From NCBI GenBank assembly GCA_964019695.1, contig OZ026521.1, positions 32,895,601-32,959,600 on the forward strand: a stretch of 64,000 bases of DNA, given 5' to 3'. Positions 60,422-64,000 of this stretch are shown piece by piece. The DNA is from Loripinus fragilis. Its lineage: Eukaryota; Mollusca; Bivalvia; Lucinida; Lucinidae. Both the position numbers and the translations under genes were made by a program. The notes under the pieces are model-generated. The model had not been told where the DNA came from, did no database searches, and was given only the letters and a program-made list of their open reading frames with translations. Position 1 is the first letter of the stretch. Each line of letters starts with the position of its first letter.

Positions 60422-60972
60422 GTAAAACCTGTTAAACCAAACATAATATACAAATAATTTCACATCAAAAGATGGACTGGTTGATCATATATTCAGCTTA
60501 TGCAAATTAGGCAAAGGTTATTTAGTTAAAAATTGTAAATAAGTAATAGTTGGCGTTGTGCATTCATAAATTCATAATAGTATCTATTATATGGTTGTCC
60601 TCTGATATGGTACATTCAGATTTAAGTGTGAAAACATTTTAGTCCTATCATCTGCATCATTTTATCAATCATTTAAAAATACCAATTTCATAGGCATTTT
60701 GTACTAATAAAACATATCTAAAATACTTGTATTTCTGTATGCTAGCCGGATTTATTTATGAGGTAAAGTTGTAGCAATGTAAACTTTAATAAATTGTGAT
60801 GTTTAAATGTTTCATTCAGGCGGTTCCATGTTGAATTAGAAACGAATCTGTTTGGTTGAGGAATCAAATATACATTGTACAATTACAATTATAAATGGAT
60901 ATAAATATTGTGCTTATATAATCAGATTTAATTAAGTACCTGATATATTTGTTTCTATTTCATTTCCTTTAG

Positions 60973-61131
60973 GCACTGCTGATGCATCCCACAATGACCG
61001 CTATGGTGATGTGATTTTCATTACATCAATATCAAATTTACCTGCAAGTGAAACTGTTGAATACGAGCTACAATCAGGAGTAAATACCTCTTACTTGCTG
61101 GGAACAAAAGATTTATTCTACCTTAACATTA
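60973..61131 (+). CDS. Cadherin-like gene exon A3
   Basis: This 159-nt, phase 1-1 exon has acceptor tttcctttag (ending 60972) and donor gtgagt at 61132. It reads TADASHNDRYGDVIFITSIS, then LPASETVEYELQSG, and ends TKDLFYLNI. It starts a new cadherin-like repeat directly after the F2 linker. The following B3 gives NI-SSGEVYIN at the junction, a relaxed form of the D-x-TG-x-I motif. It is the intact counterpart of relic A2. Confidence 0.87.
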
Positions 61132-62267
61132 GTGAGTAAATGTGTACACACGTATGTAATATGTTTAAAAAGTTGAATGAACAACTCACTCCTACTTGCA
61201 GGGGAAGAAACGTTATTCTCTTGCATAAATTTATATACAATCAATCTAATAGTTAAAAGAATTGTACGTTTGAATATGTTTAACGTCATTCAAGTAATAT
61301 TCATGTTAACTTAAGCAAAAACTTACCCAGAACCGGGTGGGTACCCTGATAATTAGGAAAACTGTTTTTCTTTTGATATCTTTTTTTTATAAATGTAATG
61401 CAATAGAAATTGCTTTGCCTTAAGTTTCATAGAGAAAAATATTGTGTTTTGGTCACATACGTAGGCTATGATTTAAGTCACACATTAATTAATCAAGATC
61501 TGGAATGCAGACATTTGTGATCACGTTTATTGCTATGTTCTAATAATACCACATATGATAAAAGAAAGAGAGAAAGATGGAAGTAGAGGGAGATGGAGAG
61601 AGAAAATGTTGAATGATTAATTTAATAAAAATCAAATTTCACAGATAGAAAAGTCTTTCATTTAGAACACATCAAAAACATACCATTATAAAAAGCATTT
61701 AACCTTACTGTTTTGTTATAAAAAGATAAAAATTAATGATAAATAAAGCATAAATTTCATAGTTATATTTATACTGTGACATTCTTGGCCTGTATTTCTG
61801 GAAATGAGTTATTATCTTATATTAAACTAAATAGTATAATTTCTACTGTCATTCTCCTCCCTTCCGCTGAGTTATTCAAGAAGGGTTGCTGTCAGTTACA
61901 TGCGAAAGTATGTGCACAAATTACTGGTTAACCGCTTGCTCAAGCCTGCCCAGGAAAAAGTGTGGTTAAGTGAACTGACTGTCGCGCAATGACCATAGCT
62001 GTTGACATGGGACGTAAAGCAACAAAAACAAATAAAACAAAATAGTATGAATTATGGTAGTTAATGATGGTAATCATTCTGACAACACTAAATGATTTGA
62101 TAAAAACATGATACTCAAATATGTTAGGGTTGATATGCTGATTTGCCCTGGCATATGGGTATTCAAAGCTGCAGGTTATTTGTACACATTAATTGGTTTT
62201 TGGACACATCTCGTATTGAATGTAAATAATGCATTTAAATCAAATTCAATTATTTCATTTGATTTAG
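61132..62267. other. Intron A3-B3, intact counterpart of the module 2 intron
   Basis: This intron is similar along its length to 45639-49220 minus the retroelement. It includes a purine-rich tract (gaaagagagaaagatggaag region, about 61560-61612) where the other copy has (AG)n. The site at 62230-62245 is the empty site of the 47357-49186 insertion. Confidence 0.7.
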
Positions 62268-62387
62268 GCAGTGGAGAAGTATACATCAATTCAGATCCAA
62301 GCCAAGAATTCAGCCAAACATTTGAAATGACAACTTGTGTAAAAGATAGAAGAAACAAAGTGTGTGGCACTCTAACAATTATTTTCA
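62268..62387 (+). CDS. Cadherin-like gene exon B3
   Basis: This 120-nt, phase 1-1 exon has acceptor tttgatttag (ending 62267) and donor gtaagt at 62388. It reads GSGEVYINSDPSQEF, TTCVKDRRNKVCGTL and a final strand ending IIF. It keeps the glycine at the cadherin G-x-(I/V) position that B2 has lost. The cysteine pair around VKDRRNKV matches B1 with one residue less. Confidence 0.88.
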
Positions 62388-62681
62388 GTAAGTATTGAAA
62401 AGGGAGCGAGTATGACCAGAAATGTCACATTTACATATCAACCCACACCACTTTTTTTTATTATAATCGAGCCTAAAAGTTTACTAATTTGCTGACATTG
62501 AAACGAAATGTCTTCTGAAGCTTTATTGTTATTATTGTGAAACGGTTATTTATTAATCCACTTTTGACAAACCAATGGTGAATTACTCTTGCATTTTTTT
62601 TATTAAAAATTGAAATAAATTATAATTGTGCATTATATTTGTTTGACCACCTATTTGAACATTGATCTGTGTTTATTTCAG

Positions 62682-62876
62682 ATGGATGTTTTCAAACACC
62701 AGTGTGTACTGACCAGTCAAATTTAAATCTCATTGATACGCATGGTATTGGAAAAGAATTATTCACAATGGAAGTTCCTACGCCTTCAGATTTATTTAGT
62801 GGACAGGATTTTACAGGTCTTCAATTCTCAATTGAGAATTCTACACTTGATGTTGCAACAATAAATTCCACCACAG
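62682..62876 (+). CDS. Cadherin-like gene exon C3
   Basis: This 195-nt, phase 1-1 exon has acceptor tatttcag (ending 62681) and donor GT at 62877 (acaggtgggt). It reads NGCFQTPVCTDQSNLNLIDT, then GIGKELFTMEVPTPSDLFSG, and ends STLDVATINSTTG. Both cysteines of the C-x5-C pair are present, unlike C2. It is the last exon in the window; a D-class exon is expected beyond 64000, because the intron start again parallels the one before D2. Confidence 0.88.
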
Positions 62877-62935
62877 GTGGGTAAAAATGCGTTAGATAAG
62901 AAACGCTTTCTTAACAATAATATACATATATTATA

Positions 62936-63773
62936 CTCAGAAGAAAAAGTTTAGTCAGTATTTATGTTTTCTCATAAAACCAAAAATACTACATATTTCA
63001 TTGTCAAATTTTTTACATGAGTTGTATTATTGTAACTTTACATTTACCTGTTCAATGCGTGACAAATAATGCCTCTATTAGACTGTATCAACCAAATTTC
63101 AAAATGCACGATGTGCATGTGCTGCGGTAAACTGGCAGGTTTATTTTCTCATATACTGTTAGATATTGAAAGAAAGTTGTTCCTATTGCAATAATCCGGA
63201 GAAAATTCAGTGCTAGCAAGCTTAATTCGCCGGTCAGGCTATCTACAAATTACAAAAATATCGCGTTTTGACGTCTTGAAACAGGTACACGTGTTGCTGA
63301 CGTAAAACGCAGTTTTGGATGCATTGAACAAATAATTTATCGTCTGCAAACACGTTTTCAACGGCCTGGCGGTAAAAATGACAAGCCTCCGTTAGGGAGA
63401 CCACGGATAACGACGCCATTTGAAGTTCGGGTCATAGTGACGTCAACATGACGTAATCGCTTCATGGCCACTTGGAAACTTCTTAAATTCCTTAGTCATG
63501 CAACAGATACGAGAATTTCCGTCTGTACTACCAGAAATCGTCTGAGGGGCGCTAGACTGATTTTTGAGTTATGAAATTTAAATTTTGATATTGACCACTT
63601 TGTGTATTTTTGATGAAGAAAATGGGCATATTTTTGGAGATTTTTTGTTGAAAATGTTCACATTTGTAAGACATTACATGAATGTCATTTTAGTATGGTT
63701 TCTGTCAATATTAAGACTGTCTTACAAAATTTTTGCACACAGTGTCTGTACTGACTAAACTTTTTCTTCTGAG
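62936..63773 (+). mobile_element. Tc1/mariner-type deletion derivative, 838 bp
   Basis: The termini are perfect inverted repeats of 25 bp, starting ctcagaagaaaaagtttagt and ending in its complement. The flanks are TA-rich (ttata before, tatatata after). The paralogous site near 55100 (catatattatatacctg) is uninterrupted, so borders are set by an empty site. The interior keeps only the 5' part of a transposase gene. Confidence 0.92.
63287..63555 (+). pseudogene. Tc1-type transposase N-terminal relic
   Basis: The frame reads ETGTRVADVKRSFGCIEQII, then YRLQTRFQRPGGKNDKPPLG and RPRITTP. This is the first helix-turn-helix of a Tc1 transposase followed by the GRPR linker and the start of the second DNA-binding region. 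The frame runs on with a TGA just before RNRF and continues to TRNRLRGARL. The DDE catalytic part is absent. The protein would bind the element's own inverted repeats; here it is incomplete and interrupted. Confidence 0.88.
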
Positions 63774-64000
63774 TATATATACCTATAATGGAAATGAGTT
63801 TCCATAAATTTAATCTAAGATTGAACAAAATTTAATCACGAATCTGAGTTTTTTTCCTTTTTAGTTCAAGAAAACCTGAGTATTCTGGGTATGTTTTTAG
63901 GCTAAAATTGCAAAGATAAAATCCACTATTCGTAGAGTTTTGTAGTATCCAAAATTAAGCTTACCAATCTGGTATAACCAACATTTAATCTGATATACTA
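63774..64000. other. Intron after C3, parallel to 55104-55330
   Basis: Matches the intron downstream of C2 (ttcaagaaaacctgagtatt; ggtataaccaacatttaatc). The intragenic duplication therefore reaches the window edge and may include a further D-class exon beyond it. Confidence 0.7.

Larger units (their letters stand above)
8359..62876 (+). other. Span of a multi-exon cadherin-repeat gene, partial at both ends
   Basis: Sixteen exons or exon relics on the + strand belong to one gene by order, intron phase and similarity. Six exon classes recur as A-B-C-D-E-F. The joined classes read as degenerate cadherin repeats of about 110 residues. A+B and C+D meet at a TG.I.V-like strand (TGTISVNQDLSRE in B1). 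F ends with an ENEAP-type linker like the DxNDNxP interdomain linker of cadherins. Most classical calcium-binding motifs are weak or absent. Conserved cysteine pairs recur in B, C, D and F. No signal peptide, transmembrane or cytoplasmic exon is in the window. The protein is inferred to be extracellular, perhaps a large adhesion molecule. Spliceosomal assembly is inferred without RNA evidence. Confidence 0.8.

Overview
This is a eukaryotic, intron-rich, AT-rich window, most likely from a mollusc and plausibly a bivalve. That is inferred from the style of the gene, the abundant small DNA transposons, the tRNA-derived SINE, and the minisatellite-like dispersed repeats that share short stretches such as 'ggtcaaggtcaaa' and 'gtccgtccgtccg'. 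There are no bacterial features, rRNA genes or CRISPR arrays. No promoter, start codon or stop codon of a host gene could be identified.

The one host gene runs on the + strand across almost the whole window (first exon seen 8359-8556, last 62682-62876) and continues past both ends. It encodes an extracellular, cysteine-rich, degenerate cadherin-repeat protein. I place sixteen exons or exon relics from conserved residues, splice sites and matching intron phases. They fall into six recurring classes in a fixed order, A-B-C-D-E-F. Two exons make about one cadherin-like repeat (A+B, C+D, E+F), so six exons encode about 335 residues, or three repeats. Exons A, B, C and F begin and end in phase 1, D is 1-0 and E is 0-1. 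Observed order: F0 (8.4 kb), A1 (18.3), B1 (23.6), C1 (25.3), D1 (30.9), E1 (33.1), F1 (37.7), A2 (45.5, broken), B2 (49.2), C2 (49.6, nonsense), D2 (56.2, frameshift unless a second acceptor is used), E2 (58.9), F2 (60.2), A3 (61.0), B3 (62.3), C3 (62.7). Module 2 is decaying. Its A-C block with introns is a duplicate of the A3-C3 block, and comparing the two gives empty sites for three transposon insertions.

0-8.3 kb: a decayed minus-strand Ty3-type LTR retrotransposon with integrase ahead of reverse transcriptase (610-5191), then a tRNA-derived SINE with an 11-bp target duplication (5626-5817), then dispersed repeats. 8.6-18.3 kb: minisatellite-like array (9.2-10.96 kb), several 5'-truncated copies of one retroelement 3' end, palindromes, a hAT-like element (14209-15466) and a short-TIR element with 6-bp target duplications (16844-18259). 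18.5-23.5 kb: a second element of that architecture (18812-20981) and a palindrome. 23.7-45.5 kb: microsatellite, TIR elements (23948-24816, 26020-27774, 39024-39598, about 41020-43405), palindromes and a repeat family clustered near exons. 45.5-55.1 kb: decayed module 2, interrupted by a reverse-transcriptase element (47357-49186) and a 5.2-kb element with about 0.7-kb inverted arms (49851-55070). 55.1-64 kb: further exons, a tandem-repeat block (57.0-58.3 kb) and a Tc1-type deletion derivative (62936-63773).

Most sequence between exons is mobile-element debris. Element superfamilies and the host clade are inferred from motifs and have not been checked by search.
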